Source of the DNA: Tannerellaceae bacterium | GTDB taxonomy: Bacteria; Bacteroidota; Bacteroidia; Bacteroidales; Tannerellaceae | Assembly (NCBI GenBank): GCA_031257015.1 | Contig: JAIRPK010000040.1 | Span: forward strand, 62,001-126,000 | DNA length: 64,000 bases | Reading direction: 5' to 3' | Shown here: positions 63,146 to 64,000 of the stretch, one piece after another | Layout of the letters: every line of letters starts with the position of its first letter | Position numbering within the stretch: the first letter of the stretch is position 1 | Notes under the pieces: model-generated | Told to the model about the DNA's origin: nothing | Databases searched by the model: none | What the model saw: the letters and a program-made list of their open reading frames with translations, nothing else | Program-made: the position numbers and the translations under genes

Positions 63146-64000
63146 TTAAAACTCTATATCCCAGAGGCCGACCGAGCGCTCAAGGGCTATCAGAGCAGCC
63201 GTCGCATTGCAGAGCGTCTCGATATACCCCGTGCGGACATCGTCGTATGTCCTGCGTGCATCAAGGACTTCCAGCAGCGTGGTCTCGCCACGGTTATAGC
63301 TGTATATCTTGCCCTCCATCACGGTCTGTGCATCCTTCAGCAAACCATTGTCGTAGCGACGAGCCTGCTCCTCGAACGATGTATACGTCCGGAGGTTACG
63401 GGCGACCGAATTGAGCACCTCAAGCTCCGCCTGCTCATAATTAAACTCGGCTTGCTTCATGCGAAGCTCGGCAGCACGGACGGCGCCTTTATTGACATTC
63501 GACAGGCGCAACGGAATGCCGACACTGACCGTCAGGCCGCTGAAGCGAGGGGCAGGGGCAATACTGTTCTTCACCTCCGTATTATAGTTATAACCAAGCG
63601 CAAGATCGAAGTCCGTCCGCCGATCGCGACGGGTTACAGTGAGCGCCTTGCGAGCTACATCCACGTTCTTAAGGGCGGCAGCCAGGTCAGCGCGATTGTC
63701 AAGAGCCGTCTGCTGAAGCCACCCCAAATCGAACGCGCGGGGAGAGGCATGAAGCTCGCCGGACGGACGGTAAAGCGCATTGTCGCCGCCACCTGTCCAC
63801 AGCTCAAGAGCAGCAAACGAATTATGCAGCTCGGCGGACGCCTGCAATATGTCGTTATAGGCCATGCTGGCCTCAAGCTTCGTCTGAATAGCATCTATCT
63901 CGCCTATCTCGCCAAGCGAATACTTGATGCTGTCCGCCTCGGCAAGGCGGCGAATCTGCTCATAAGTATTCTCCTTAACCTTGTACAGCTCCGCCTGCTT
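63146..64000 (-). CDS. TolC-family outer-membrane efflux channel, C-terminal part (cut by window edge)
   Basis: The frame is open from the right edge to the stop at 63146, giving 285 residues with no start inside the window. Two OEP domain features are seen: the long helix pair ending EADSIKYSLGEIGEIDAIQT and the second repeat with RADLAAALKNVDVARKALTV, then SVGIPLRLSNVNKGAVRAAE and SYNRGETTLLEVLDARRTYD. The pattern is typical of CzcC/CusC and TolC channels that pair with RND pumps. The N-terminus and any linked adaptor or pump gene lie beyond position 64000. It could serve the CzcA-type pump 4 kb away, but their opposite strands suggest a separate operon. Confidence 0.88.
   Translation of the reverse strand, partial: KQAELYKVKENTYEQIRRLAEADSIKYSLGEIGEIDAIQTKLEASMAYNDILQASAELHNSFAALELWTGGGDNALYRPSGELHASPRAFDLGWLQQTALDNRADLAAALKNVDVARKALTVTRRDRRTDFDLALGYNYNTEVKNSIAPAPRFSGLTVSVGIPLRLSNVNKGAVRAAELRMKQAEFNYEQAELEVLNSVARNLRTYTSFEEQARRYDNGLLKDAQTVMEGKIYSYNRGETTLLEVLDARRTYDDVRTGYIETLCNATAALIALERSVGLWDIEF

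Overview
The window is a chromosomal segment of a Bacteroidota, most likely order Bacteroidales. The evidence is Bacteroidetes-type promoters (TAnnTTTG -7 boxes, several with TTG about 19 bases upstream) before many genes, a GH97 enzyme, an ECF sigma factor of the Bacteroides type, a FecR with a C-terminal DUF4974-like domain, DUF4492-cydA-cydB, and the gene string lysS-gpsA-pgi-HAD. No species is assigned. Most genes are ordinary housekeeping or envelope genes. The unusual content is in the gaps.

Layout. 1-8.5 kb: an edge-truncated phosphatase, tRNA-Leu(UAG), a ~730 bp inverted repeat holding two divergent RNA-like units, a giant alpha-2-macroglobulin lipoprotein and a GH105-like hydrolase. 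8.6-21 kb (minus strand): a DUF6261-like protein, NhaD antiporter, GH97 enzyme, the lysS-gpsA-pgi-HAD operon, and an acyl-CoA ligase with its XRE-cupin regulator. 21-29 kb (minus): a GT39-like membrane glycosyltransferase, the cytochrome bd operon and two TPR proteins. 29-36.4 kb (plus): a hybrid histidine kinase, aroA and a transglutaminase-like lipoprotein. 36.4-38.8 kb: a decayed fragment of a phage or conjugative-element polyvalent protein, cut up by repeat elements. 38.9-46.8 kb: sppA-lpxK-thiL, an ECF sigma factor, an unknown gene, and dapF-dapL (DAP pathway of lysine and peptidoglycan synthesis). 46.9-64 kb: mutS, a 2.5 kb non-coding stretch with a 36-unit repeat array, a lactonase-like propeller, an orphan FecR, a CDF exporter divergent from a CzcA/CusA RND pump, two small genes, nadD-yicC and a truncated TolC-type channel.

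The main discovery candidate is a set of nine short-period tandem arrays. Eight have 21-23 bp units and one has 41 bp units. Most are built on a palindromic core with a short linker, and several alternate two unit types. Three of them (36.7, 38.3 and 43.7 kb) are copies of one element with recognisable, conserved ends, one copy inverted. Two others (18.5 and 23.2 kb) are inverted relatives of each other. One array lies in frame inside the CzcA coding sequence. Unrelated sequences with the same architecture suggest a common generating or selecting mechanism rather than one repeat family.

Other points: two homologous divergent sRNA-like units upstream of the macroglobulin gene, a further sRNA-like unit near 61.3 kb, a near-perfect inverted repeat abutting the cytochrome bd promoter, a possible 44-residue leader ORF before czcA, and a sigma factor and a FecR each lacking its usual partner.
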